NCBI RefSeq assembly: GCF_052857255.1
Contig: NC_135500.1
Span: forward strand, 46,807,772 to 46,871,771
Direction: 5' to 3'
Source of the DNA: Amblyomma americanum
Lineage: Eukaryota; Arthropoda; Arachnida; Ixodida; Ixodidae
DNA: 64,000 nucleotides
In this document: in pieces, positions 20,039 to 30,299 of the stretch
Numbering within the stretch: position 1 is the stretch's first letter
Layout: each line of letters begins with the position of its first letter
Translations under genes and position numbers: made by a program
The notes under the pieces: generated by a model
What the model was told of the DNA's origin: nothing
The model's input: only the letters and a program-made list of their open reading frames with translations
The model's database searches: none

Positions 20039-20071
20039 TTTCAAGTGGAGGTATGTTTAAGAATACGGGGG
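20039..20071 (-). repeat. Right terminal inverted repeat of the Harbinger element
   Basis: Read on the minus strand it begins CCCCCGTATTC and matches the left repeat at 26 of 33 positions. Subterminal GAGTGGAGG and CTCGAG words extend inward to about 19,930. Confidence 0.75.
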
Positions 20072-20074
20072 TTA

Positions 20075-20595
20075 GTCTCCTATTGTGCTTCTGAGTTTTC
20101 CACCTTTGCGTTATGTTGTCCTGTGCTTGGAGGAGGTGGGCGAGCTTGCTGTGAATAGCAGAGGTACCTGGGGTAGTGTCGAGCGTTTGAGTATGTAGGT
20201 GAATGTCTTTTTGCAACTGAATAATTCAGGTTTCTGGGTCGAAGGGGGCCTGTGTTGGCTGCGCTTGCCTAAATTTGCGGAGCGCGTCTCAATTAGTGTG
20301 CTTAACGCTAAATTTGTGCTGAGATCGGTGATAGTTTACTGTTATGCGAATTAGGTGGTGATCGCTGCCTAGTGTGGATAGCATTCTTTCCCACTGCAGG
20401 TGGTACAAGTTTCTACCAAGCGTGAGGTCTGGGCTAGTATCGGCAGTAACACTGTTACCAATCCGCGTAGGTAAGCTGAAATCATTAAAGACGGTCACGT
20501 GCGGCACCAACGTTTCTTGACGTTGCAGACCTCTGGCCTTCGCTTCCTTGGCCCGCAGGTCGCGGTCTTCTTGAAGCTGCAGACGCCTGACCTTC
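20075..20595 (-). pseudogene. LINE ORF2 fragment, endonuclease end and linker
   Basis: On the minus strand it encodes the end of an APE-type endonuclease (NDFSLPTRIGNSVTADTSPD, then the GSDHHLI motif) and the linker up to TQKHNRRL. The frame breaks at about 20,290. It continues across the Harbinger into 730-1. The outer 5' part near 20,490-20,595 is an imperfect repeat (TGCAGACSCCTG words 60 bp apart) of unknown origin. Confidence 0.7.
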
Positions 20596-20601
20596 GTTTC
20601 C

Positions 20602-21546
20602 ATGGTCATGCCGCTTAATCCCAACAAATGTAAACTTCTATCTTTTCACCGCTGGCGTAATCCCCGCGTTTTCACTTACTCAGTTGCTAACGTGCCGCTG
20701 GAATCTGTATACTCATACAAGTACCTAGGCGTCACCTTGCACCAGAATCTCTCCTTGCGCACACACGCTAAAAACATCGCAATCGCTAACCGATCATTGG
20801 GTTTCTTGAAACGTCAACTACGGCACGCCTCTCGAAATGTTAAACTTCTCGCCTATCCGTAGCTTATCAGACCAAAATTAGAATACGCCTCTGCTATCTC
20901 GAGTCCGCAACAAGCATATCTCATCAGCTGAATCGAATCAGTTAAAAATAGCGCCACGAGGTTCGTTCAATCTAGCTTTTCATAGGACATCAGTGTATCG
21001 TTACTTAAAAGACAATCAGGCCCGACAACTCTTGCCCATCGTCGTCGCATTGCTTCTCTTTGCCTGTTTCATAAGTTTTTTTTTTTACAGTTCTCTCGTC
21101 CAACCACCCTACATCAAACCGCCAGCTCGCATATATCATCGAACCGGCCAACCACTACAGGTTCCTTGCCAACGCGCCAGCACTCTCCCTTTTTTCGCGT
21201 CTTTTTTTCTTGAGGGTAGAAACTTGGGCGAGTCGGTAACGGTGATCCATGGAAAGTGAGAGTAGCGCAAAACGGGACAAAGGGACAGCGCCTGTGGTGT
21301 GTCTGTCTTTCTCTGTCCCTTTGTCCCGTTTTGCGCTACTCTCACTTTTTTTCTTGGCACTGCAAAAGACTGGAACGGCCAGTCTCACGACGCTGCGCCA
21401 TCACCTGCATATCAAGTTTTGTTAATAGTTTAAATAATCACTTCAATAGTACTATGTAGGTAATCATATTCAATTAATATCTGTGCTCCCACCCTGTATG
21501 TGATACCCCCAAAGAGGGGTCTTTAAGGTAATGAAGTGAAGTGAAG
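20602..21546 (+). pseudogene. CR1-like LINE RT C-terminal fragment with 3' tail
   Basis: It encodes the RT thumb and C-terminal blocks (MPLNPNKCKLLSFHR, YSYKYLGVTL, ANRSLGFLKRQLRHA, LIRPKLEYASAI) with several stops. It ends in an ACCCCCAAAGAGGGG hairpin and short GAAGT repeats near 21,535. A 132-bp insertion interrupts it at 21,213. It is truncated at the 5' side and abuts the opposite-strand LINE piece. Confidence 0.7.
21213..21344. mobile_element. Penelope-like terminal hairpin, 132-bp insertion with 12-bp target duplication
   Basis: The flanks 21,201-21,212 and 21,345-21,356 are identical (CTTTTTTTCTTG). The insert carries two 36-nt arms, 21,253-21,288 and 21,313-21,348, perfectly complementary around a 24-nt loop; the last bases of the second arm fall in the duplicated flank. 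Removing it restores the LINE reading frame. The GGGCGAGT and GGACAAAGGGACAG words resemble the ends of other Penelope pieces here. Confidence 0.75.
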
Positions 21547-21699
21547 AGAACGGGAGCCTTAACGCTATCTCGTTAAAAAGGAATGTGGGCGGAAAGGGCG
21601 GGTCAACGCGGATAGGTAGGGTGAAAGAAACGATAAGTAGGCGACATGAAGAAGTGAGAAAAACGGTGTAAAGTTGGTTTTTTTTTTTTTGCTCTGACC

Positions 21700-22316
21700 A
21701 TGCGCAAGACCTTTCGAAAGAATTACGTCAGGTATTCAGAGGGTCGCATTCGGAGCAGTTGGGGAATCAATTCCAAACTACGCGTGACAGAAGGACAGAT
21801 TGCACTGCTCAGTGATAGAGTAAATGAGCAAAAAAGCACCATTCGGAACATAACCAGAACAGTTAAGGAACTGCACGACAGGAGTGTTGACTCAGAAAAC
21901 AGAAGCCGCAGAAATAACCTAGTTTTTTATGGCGTCAAGGATAGCGAATCTAAAACGTGGGAGCAGTCTGAACAATTGCTCAAAAATGTAAAGATAATTT
22001 AGGCATTGACTTGCAGCCGGTGGAAAGAGCTCACCGCATGGGTCTCTATGACGAAATGAAGAAACGGCCGATCATCGTCAATTTTACCTCCTACAAAGAA
22101 AAATCTAATGTTCTTCCTAATGCTAAGAAATGCAAAGGAACATCGTACAGCATCGACCATGCTTACTCACCTGACACAAGAAATATTCATAAAAGAGATT
22201 ATCCGAAGGTTATTAAAGTGGATGGAAAAAAGCGACTCAAACTAAGCATTGATAAAGTGCTTTTTAACGGCAAGACGTTTAGGTGGGGCAAAGAAAAAGT
22301 CGTTGAATTTGTGTAA
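21700..22316 (+). pseudogene. LINE ORF1 (coiled coil plus RRM-like), one frameshift
   Basis: The first half (21,700-22,002) holds a coiled coil and ENRSRRNNLVFYGV. The second half (22,011-22,316) holds VERAHRMG and RPIIVNFTSYKEKSN, the pattern of nucleic-acid-chaperone ORF1 proteins of the L1/CR1 type. The two halves lie in different frames, so one indel near 22,000 breaks it. ORF2 follows at once. Confidence 0.6.
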
Positions 22317-22321
22317 AATAA

Positions 22322-25200
22322 ATGACACAAACATGGAAAAAAGGGTGCGAAAATTTTCATCTTGCCACAGAAACAGTGAATTGCAGAAGCGTCGTTAATA
22401 AAGGTGACGACCTTGCTGCTCTTATCGACTCTGTGAAGGCCGATATAGTCTTTGGGACTGAACGGTGGCTACACCCTTCCCTTAGCGACGGTGAAGCGTT
22501 TCCCGATGACTTCATTGCCTATCGGAAAGACAGATCCCGTATGGGTGGCGGCGTCTTTCTTCTAGTTCGCCGCTCTTTAAATTTATGGGAACTAGATATA
22601 GGTCATGACGCCATGGAATAAGTATGGTGCAAAAATTACCTTGCCAGGCAGTTCTTCATTTGTAGCCGGTGTCTTTAATCGGCCACCCAACTCGACCGTC
22701 GACACGCTTCAGATTTTACACGATATCGTTTCCGAGGCCTCTTTTGATACTTTTTTACCGGCTGGTGACTTTAACATGCCTGACCTAAAGCGGCGCGACG
22801 GCACATGTGAGCACACAGCTGGTGGAAGCTTTACCTTGGAGACGGAAAGTATTACTGAATCTTTTTGTAACTCACCAAATTTTGTGAATTTTGTGCTTGC
22901 CATGCCGGGAATGAGCGTCCATCATGCTGTCGTCGCAAGTATTAAGGCAACTAGTAGCAAGCAAAAGAAAAAACAAACCAGAAAAGTGTACCTATATGAG
23001 CGAGGGGATTATGCGAGCATATCAACAAAACTTTTTGATCATCCGCCAGTTTTTGAATGCCTTCCTGATTATTGTGACGTGCAGGAATTTTGGAATAACT
23101 TTAATGAAAACTCAAGGAGCTTACCAATGCCTACGTTCCTAGCATTGAGCACAGCAAACTTAAAAAGCGTAACAAACCGTGGATGACAGAGCGTATTTAA
23201 GAATAGTTCGGAAAAGGAGGAATATACTTTAAAATACGAGAGAACTAGGAGTAATTGTCACTTTGATAACCTGCGTGCTATAACCCGCGAGTACAAGCAA
23301 AATTTAAAGGAAGCTAAGGGGCGCTATTTTGAAAAACTCGGCAGTAAAATAAAAACGAATGCTAAGGCGCTCTGGCAACATATGAAAGGCTGCGGAGCAG
23401 AGCCAGCTGGCATCACTGAAATTGCCTTTTATATTGAGCCATTATTAGGCGACACTGAGAAGGCTACTTGTATAAATAACTACTTTTGTTCAGTATATGT
23501 ACCAAAACGGAGCCATAGTTCATTATCATATGCAACTTCAGTCCCGACTATGAATTCAGTTGAGCTAAATATCAATGGTGGCCGCCGCGGTGGCTGAGTG
23601 GTTATGACGCTCGGCTGCCGGCCCGAAAGACGCGGGTTCGATCCCAGCCGTGGCGGTCCAATTTCTATGGAGGCGAAATTCTAGAGGCCCGTCTACTGTG
23701 CGATGTCAGTGTACGTTAAAGAACCACAGGTGGTCGAAACTTCCGGAGCCTTCACTACGGCGTCTCTCATAGCCTGGGTTGCTTTGGGACGTTAAACCCC
23801 CTATAAACCAAAAATGTCAATGGCGTCAGAGCATTACTAAACAAAATTAGTGATGGTAAGGCAGTTGGACCTGACAGAATTTCTCCCAGAATTCTAAAGA
23901 GATGTGCTGAACCGATTTCTCGTTATCTCTATGTAATCTACACCAAGTCTCTCTCTTCCGGTACCCTTCCAGACGGCTGGAAATGTGCACATGTTCCCAT
24001 TCATAAAGGTGGGTCAAAAAAGAATGTAGTTAACTATAGACCAATTTCGCTTACGTCCATACCATGTAAAATTTTGTAACACATTCTATAAAAAGAGATA
24101 ATGGCGCGTTTAGTAACGAACAACCTGCTGGCTTAACAACAACATGGTTTCCGTAAGGGTTTATCTTGCACAACTCAACTGGTTGAATTTCATCATGACC
24201 TCACATCTGATTTGGACAACGGCGGACAAATAGATTGCCTTTTCCAGAACTTTCACAAAGCGTTGATACTGTTTTCAACTCGTTGCTTTTAAGTAAACTT
24301 GTCGCACTAAATATTGACCGTACATTTCTTGCCTGAATCGAAAACTATCTATTGCCTTGCCAAGAGTGCGTGTTATTGAATGGTAAGCAATTCAGTCTTG
24401 TAGACGTTACATCGGGTGTCCCACAGGGCTCAGTTCAGGGGCCACTTTTGTTTTTAGTTTACATAAATGTCATCTGTTCAGGGATCGGTTCTAATATACG
24501 GTTTTTTGCCAATGATTGTGTTTTATACAAAAGAATTAGAAATAAACGTGATGTTGCCCAGTTAAGTGATTTATCATGTGTTCTTGAATGGTGCTCGAGA
24601 CGGATAATGAAGCTAAACTAGAAAAAGAGTGTTCATGTTACCTTCACACGTAAGAAAAAAAACGAAGTTAACATCTCAGTACACCACCAACAACAATACA
24701 CTGACGCAAAAATCACACTATAAATTCTTGGATGTGACATTTTCGGCGCACTGTTCTTGGATTACTCATATGTACGCGGTGGTCGCAAAGGCTACAAATG
24801 CTCGAATACCCATGCTCGAATACCCATGTGTAGTGTGGGAACCATGGCAAGTAACACTGAGCAATAAGCTTGAAAAAATCCAAAACAGAGCTGCAAGGTT
24901 CGTCCTACGTCAATACTCTAGAGGTGATAGCTGTACCGACATGAAAAACAAATTAAAATGAGAAAGTCTTTCTTCTTGAAGAGGAAAATTGCGCCTTAAG
25001 CTGCTGTATCAAATATTTCATGATAAAACCAGCATTCAAAAGGAAAAGTATTTACACAGGAACCAATACGTCTCTTCTAGTATTGATCACTGCGTTAATA
25101 TTTTTGAATACCGTACGAGAACTAATATGTATGCAAAATGATTTTTTGTACGTTCTATCAGTTAATAGAATGGCCTTTAAGGTCAGCAAGTGTGCTGTAC
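22322..25200 (+). pseudogene. LINE ORF2, endonuclease and reverse transcriptase, many breaks
   Basis: 22,322-22,980 encodes an APE-type endonuclease in two frames, including PAGDFNMPDL. 23,820-25,000 encodes RT blocks: GPDRISPRILKRC, NYRPISLTSIPCK, QQHGFRKGLS, SGVPQGSVQGPLLF and FANDCVLY. The last should read F/YADD, so a catalytic Asp is changed to Asn. A SINE is inserted at 23,579. Stops and frameshifts are frequent. Confidence 0.7.
23579..23812 (+). mobile_element. tRNA-derived SINE (tick Ruka type)
   Basis: The tRNA-like head has an A box TGGCTGAGTGG (23,591-23,601) and a B box GGTTCGATCCC (23,635-23,645). The body, with GATGTCAGTGTACGTTAAAG and CTTCCGGAGCC, matches the copies at 54,085 and 60,130. 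The flanks AATATCAATGG (23,568-23,578) and AATGTCAATGG (23,813-23,823) are an 11-bp target duplication with one mismatch. The RNA would be made by RNA polymerase III and moved by a LINE. Ruka is named from memory. Confidence 0.85.
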
Positions 25201-25229
25201 GAATGAAGATGCGTTTTTTTTCAGCATTG

Positions 25230-25390
25230 TAACACCCCTGCTGTAGCGCCTTCGGGCTAAGCGGGCTAAGAATTGACGAGGGTGTTGTTGCGGGCTAGTT
25301 GGTCCAGCGCCTGTGTTGTACGTTCCTCTCTTCGTCCTGTGTTCGCGCTGTACTCTTTTCAGCAAGGTAAGAATTGAATAAGGAATAAAC
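25230..25390 (+). other. Possible Penelope-like end fragment
   Basis: GGGCTAGTTGGT, GCGCCTGTGTTGTACG and CTTCGTCCTGTGTTCGCGCTGT resemble the hairpin-end words of the Penelope pieces at 21,213 and 33,641. There is no coding part and no clear partner arm. Confidence 0.35.
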
Positions 25391-25429
25391 AAAGAAATAG
25401 TAATCTGCGTTCCATTAATGACATTGCCT

Positions 25430-26110
25430 CACGAGTTCACTCACGAGATGAACTGCAAAGCATGATCAATGAGTTAGACAGGCAGGGCAGAACGGTGGGT
25501 CTAAATATTAACATGCAGAAAACAAAAGCAGTGTTCACTAGTCGCAGTAGGGAACAATAGTTTACAATTGGTAGCGAGATGCTGGAAGTGGTAAAGGTAG
25601 ATGTCTACTTAGGGCAGGTAGCGGCCGCTGATCCAAACCACAGGAGCAAAATAGCCAGAAGAATAAGAATGGGGTGGAGCGCAGTGGGAAGGTTCTCTAA
25701 GATCATGAATCCCTACATTATCCCTCATGAGAAAGTATTTAACAGCTGTATCTTACCGCTACTTATCGATGGGGCAGATCTGCAGGCTAAAAAAAGTTTT
25801 CAACGTAAATTCAGAGCCGTGCCGCAGAGCGGCTGAGGGAACCAACGCGGGTTAATGATATCCTAGTCAAAATCAAGAGGAAGAAAATGGCTTGGGCAAG
25901 GCATGTAATGCGAAGGCGAGATAATATCTGGTCCTTAAGGGTAACGGAGTAAATTCCAAGAGAAGGCAAGCGTAGCAGGGGGCGGCAGAATGTTAGGAGG
26001 GCAGATGAGGTTAGGAAGTCTGTTGGGACAATGGCCGAAGCTGGCACCGGACAGGGTTAATGGGATAGATATAGGAGAGGCCTTTCTCCTGCAGTTGGCA
26101 TAGTCGGACT
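25430..26110 (+). pseudogene. RTE-type LINE RT 3' fragment
   Basis: It encodes the post-catalytic RT region (VGLNINMQKTKAVF, YLGQVAAADPNH, RRIRMGWSAVGRFSKI, FNSCILPLL) and then, in other frames, the RTE C-terminus and GEAFLLQLA. Stops and indels are present. It is the same family as 3760-4665. Confidence 0.65.
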
Positions 26111-26690
26111 AATGAAAAGAATTAACACCTTCTCGTCTCATCCGTTATTACGTTTACCCCCCCCCCCCCCTCCCCAGCTTACCGGCCAGGTGAGGCTGTT
26201 CAAGCTGCAGGAGCATCCTTATCAGGAATGTGTTTAATGATAGCACATGCGTTCACTCGCGCCTTTTTATTACATCCAACATCCGCTGAAGGAGCGCTGG
26301 GCGTCGAAAGGAGATCGGCAGAAGTGCGCGTCATCGTTGGTATGCCGCCTGGTAAACTGCGCTGGGTGCACTCGCTTTACGATTTGTCCGCCATGGGGTG
26401 CTTATCGAGCTCACACCGCTGGACGACACTTCGTTGTTCTCTGTTGCTTCACCTAGCTACACTTCTAAACTTCCGAGACCCTTTGTAAACATCTTTATAC
26501 ATCGCGAACTCGCAGCTTTATGTCAGAGTGTGCCCTACCAAGCAATGACTTTTTCCTTTTAGGCGAATTTAGCATTCTTAACCTTGTAAATAGGGAGATT
26601 TTTTAAGCCAGCTAGTGAACGCAGCAAAAGTATATACCAAACTGTGAGCTTGGTATAATAAGAACGGAAAACTGGGCGAGTTGGTAGGGA
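26110..26690. other. Unassigned stretch
   Basis: It contains a C run at about 26,157-26,171 followed by sequence with short frames only. No family was recognised. Confidence 0.4.
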
Positions 26691-26694
26691 TTCA

Positions 26695-27745
26695 TGTTTA
26701 ACTGCGCAAAAAAACGACGACAGAGAATAAGAAGGCACGACACAAGCGCAGACTGTCAACTGATTTTTTTTTATTCAAGTAAAACAAGCCTATATATGTG
26801 TCTTCAGCCGACGGTAAGACAGGCTACAAACACGAAAACGCAAACACTGTCACACACTATCTTGGCGCATGTAACATGATGCCACTGTGATCACACACAC
26901 TTAAAAATCAAACTCCGCAACGTCAGAGACAACATAAAAACAGCAAACTGACGGGCACAGTCATATCGGGCTAACACTCCATACTGCCTTCTCGCGCTAA
27001 AAAAAACTACCCAAAAAGGGTATCTCTCTATCAATCAGGCCTACAGATGGTGATGCTACGCAGTCATCTGATTCTTTCTTGATCAGGTAAGCTTCCACCA
27101 ACTCCCTGCTCATCTGACTCCTGTGCTTAATTAATACGCTGGTCTTGTTCAATCGTGGATAACGTATTTGCAACCTTTGCAGTGCAAGGCAAGACTAGAG
27201 GAAGCCGCGCACTTCAATGACCTGCGATGCTCTGCCATCCGCTCGTTAATGCATCGACCGGTCTGGCCGATGTGTTTCTTTCCACACAGGAGGGGGTGCT
27301 TCGTAGACGACTCCAGTATTACACTCGGTGAACTTGGTTTGCTTCCTGTGGAAGCTTACTTGATCAAGAAAGAATCAGATGACTGTGTAGCATCACCATC
27401 TCTAGGCCTGATTGATAGGAAGGTACCCTTTTTGCGCAGTTTTTTTAGCGCGAGCAGCCAGTATGGAGTGTTAGCCCGATAGGAGTGTGCCCGTGGGTTT
27501 GCTGTTTTTATGTTGTCTCAGACGCGGCGGAGTTTGCTTTTTAGATGTGTGATCACAGTGGCATCATGTTACAAGCGCCAAGATAGTGTGTGATAGTGTT
27601 TTCGTTTTCGTGTTTTTAGAATGTCTTACCGCGGGAGGAAGATACATATATAGGCTCCTTTTCCTTGAATAAAAAATCAGTTGATAGTCTGCGCTTGTGC
27701 CGTGCCTTCTTGTTCTCTGTCTTCGTTTTTTTTTTTTTTTTTGCG
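26695..27745 (-). mobile_element. Penelope-like element fragment with about 400-bp inverted terminal repeats
   Basis: The reverse complement of 26,695-27,105 closely matches 27,349-27,745, for example GAATCAGATGACTG, TATGGAGTGTTAGCCCGAT and ATCACAGTGGCATCATGTTAC in the same order. The 240-bp spacer encodes, on the minus strand, a GIY-YIG endonuclease motif (CGKKHIGQTGRCINERMAEH). Penelope-like elements carry a GIY-YIG domain after the RT and often have inverted long repeats. The RT is missing. Confidence 0.75.
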
Positions 27746-27749
27746 GAGC

Positions 27750-28178
27750 GTGGTATCTCGCTTTCCGCCATGTTCTGGCCAGCGGATTTTTTCCCACCAA
27801 TCCTTTTGATTGTTTCCGGCTTTTCTCGGCGTCATGTGCCTTTTCAAAACACAATATTATACCACGGTTCCTAGAGTGTTGGGTTCATAAGTCCTGGTTT
27901 TTCGACGGTTCTTTACAAATATTTTCACAGTTTTTAACAAATTTCGTACGTGCGTGTAAAAAGTTTACCGTTGGATATTGACGCCAGACAACTAGCCAAT
28001 TAGCTTTCTTGAGTTCTTGCCGAGAAATAAATGTTTTCAGTCGAAACGACAAGTGGCGCCTGAACCGCTTGAAATGACGAGGCAACCAAAGGTCCGTGTA
28101 ACACGGACCGTTCTATTTCTCAGGGCTCTCTTATGTGAGGGAGGACAGCTGCGTTCCTTTTTACTCCTTTCTGTGTAC
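27750..28178. other. Unassigned stretch
   Basis: It begins after a T run and shows AT-rich sequence without a recognised family. Minus-strand frames of 66-96 codons here have no recognisable motif. Confidence 0.35.
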
Positions 28179-28462
28179 ACTGTAAAAAAATTTAAAAGAA
28201 AACAGACATTTTCTGGCACCTGTCCTGCCATAAAATGTCTTTGCGGCTCTCTTTTCTGTTTCTCAGTTTATCGGTTATTTTACAATGTCACTTTTTTATT
28301 ATTTACCGAAAATCCCTGTAAAATTTCTGTGAAGCTACGTTTTCTGTTTCGAAGTAAGTCTGTGATTTTCATCTTTTTCTTCCTCACTATTTACTGAAAG
28401 TTTGTAAAATGTCTGTGAAATTCACTTTTCTGTTATCAGTGATTCTGTTATTTTACAGTGTT
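28179..28462. repeat. Possible MITE with ACACTGTAAAA ends
   Basis: It starts ACACTGTAAAAAAA and is closed near 28,450-28,462 by TTATTTTACAGTGT in inverted orientation. TGTAAAAT and TTCTGT words recur inside. A similar end, TTTTTTACAGTGTA, stands alone at about 36,391. The superfamily is unclear. Confidence 0.4.
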
Positions 28463-29050
28463 TCTTTTCTATCATGCACAGGAAATCAGTGAATAAAAAT
28501 TGAGTTCCGTTGTCTGTGTTTAGGTGCCCTGTTAATTTACACACGTTTTTATTTTTGGTTTGAAGAAAATATGTCTCTAATTAATGCAGAGTTCTGTTGC
28601 CTGCTTGTCGTTCTTTTATTTCAATGTTTTTTTCCCACAAAGTACGGTTTCTCAGCAAGCATTTAAAGAAGTGCACATTAAATTACAAATACGATCTTTA
28701 CGTCGTTTAAACCAATGAAAGTGTAAGATTCCATAATTCGCTGCTAGAAAAAGTAGCCTGTAGCAAATTCAACAACATCTCAATATGAAACGTTTGCACA
28801 ACACACTGATTTTCATCGGTATAGCATTGCCTGAAAACCAAAAACAAAACAGCTTGATATGAAGGAGCACTTTATTAAAATGAAAGTGAAAACATGAGAC
28901 CATGAGATTTAAGCAGTCTCCAAGCTCCAAGACTTTTGTGAGCACAACGTTTATCAATGCAATAATAAAACACTTATTACTTTGAAAAGAAATGTGCTGT
29001 CGTATAAAGAGCAACACCAGCCAAAAGTCTAAAAGTCTTAGTTTTTCAGT
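28463..29050. other. AT-rich stretch, nothing recognised
   Basis: There are no long frames and no repeat family is seen. Confidence 0.4.
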
Positions 29051-29051
29051 G

Positions 29052-29139
29052 CTAGTATGACTGAAACAACTCCCGGTGCCAGGTAGTGTTGCTTTCCGCC
29101 TGTCTTCTCAACTTTCGTTCCTCAATAGCTGCAATAGCC
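29052..29139 (-). CDS. Candidate orphan terminal exon
   Basis: On the minus strand an acceptor (TTTGTTTCAG) is followed by 28 codons, AIAAIEERKLRRQAESNTTW and a few more residues, then a TAG at 29,054-29,052. The charged helical tail resembles the C-termini of Myb/SANT-like proteins of DNA transposons. A possible upstream exon ends at a GTAAGA donor near 29,355, but its frame is uncertain. This is inference only. Confidence 0.25.
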
Positions 29140-29214
29140 CTGAAACAAAGAGCCACGAGCTGTCACTAACGCCCAGGCACAATAACTAAAAACTTAATTT
29201 TTATAGTAGAAAGA

Positions 29215-29238
29215 CATATATATATATATATATATATT
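29215..29238. repeat. (TA)n microsatellite
   Basis: A run of about eleven TA units within AT-rich DNA. Confidence 0.8.
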
Positions 29239-29239
29239 G

Positions 29240-29965
29240 TACAGTCCGACAAGGGCAAAACAAACTATGATGTGTTAAAAAAAAAATCAGGTCCCATGTA
29301 TGCTCCGTTACGTTCTGAGTAGTAAAAGTTAAGCACAAAAAACACACTAATCTTACCTCTTTCCACCCAGAAATAAAACTCTGGCTTTGTGAGGTGTCAC
29401 ATTACTGCTCGAAACTTTTTGGCAAGCTCCTCATCACGGTAAAGCAGCAACATTCGTTTTATCGAAAACAGTAGATCAGCTACAACCGTACAACCGTACA
29501 TCGCAGGTACTGCTAGGCGGAAAGAGCATATGGTGCTTCTACATTCTCACTGTTTACGAGGCGTATTTGTTTGCGGAGTTTCCGGTCATACAGATACCAT
29601 CGGAAACAGAAGTCTCTAGGACGCAAGTAAAGCCAATTAAGTGCCATGTTTCTGAGTGATCGCATCATTTTACTCCCAGATATTAAAGAACTTGAGATCG
29701 ACTTTCATATCCACAAGTGAGGTTTAGATCCAGTGGGTAATAATAACGCTGTCGGCTTCGTTCGTAGCCCATGCGTCCTAGGAACTCATAGCCCCGACAG
29801 TACATGTGGCCAAATGAATGAGGAGGATTGAATAATAAAACAAGGTGAAACGTGCTTTATCAAAACGTTATGGTTTTTTCTGCCTTACTTCTAGCTACCA
29901 CAGTTTGCCAAGGCAGAACGCACCCCCCTCCAATCAAAAAAACAAAGCCAGAATGCCGTACCCCG
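29240..29965. other. Unassigned stretch
   Basis: Apart from the weak exon candidate near 29,360-29,500 on the minus strand, no coding or repeat signal was recognised. Confidence 0.35.
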
Positions 29966-30299
29966 ATTGATTGATTGATTGATTGATTCAATTTTATTTC
30001 TCAACATTCATACAAGGCATGCTTGTGAAGACATCTGGATCCCTAGCTAAAAGCTAGTTGGGATCCATGCAATGCAGTTTCAAAGAAAATTGCAGGCATA
30101 ACTAAAATTAATTACATACATATAAAAGCTCATGAAATTAGAAATACATAAATGGGTACATAGAGCAACAATATTCAGAGCACCAAGCCTCTTTTACATA
30201 CGCATACAAACACACAAAAATACATGAAAAGAAAAAACGCTGGCTTCAATCATTGCTTATAATATTTCTTCAATGACTCAGGAAGAGTTTTACTATGTT

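Larger units (their letters stand above)
734..20071. mobile_element. PIF/Harbinger DNA transposon, two-gene, with nested insertions
   Basis: The ends form imperfect terminal inverted repeats: 735-767 against the reverse complement of 20,039-20,071, matching at 26 of 33 positions. A TTA stands at 731-733 and again at 20,072-20,074, as expected for the TWA target duplication of this superfamily, although the left end carries one extra A. Inside are the two hallmark genes in convergent order: a Myb/SANT-like protein at 1313-3519 and a HARBI1-type DDE transposase at 12,071-4784. Both ends also carry repeated CCTCCACT-type subterminal words. Without the RTE, gypsy and P insertions the element would be roughly 6 kb. 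Its insertion split one LINE, which supports both boundaries. Confidence 0.85.

Noticed and set aside
23581..23656. A tRNA gene (A and B boxes present)
   Set aside because: The head does not fold into a full tRNA with mature ends, continues into a SINE body, and has a target duplication.
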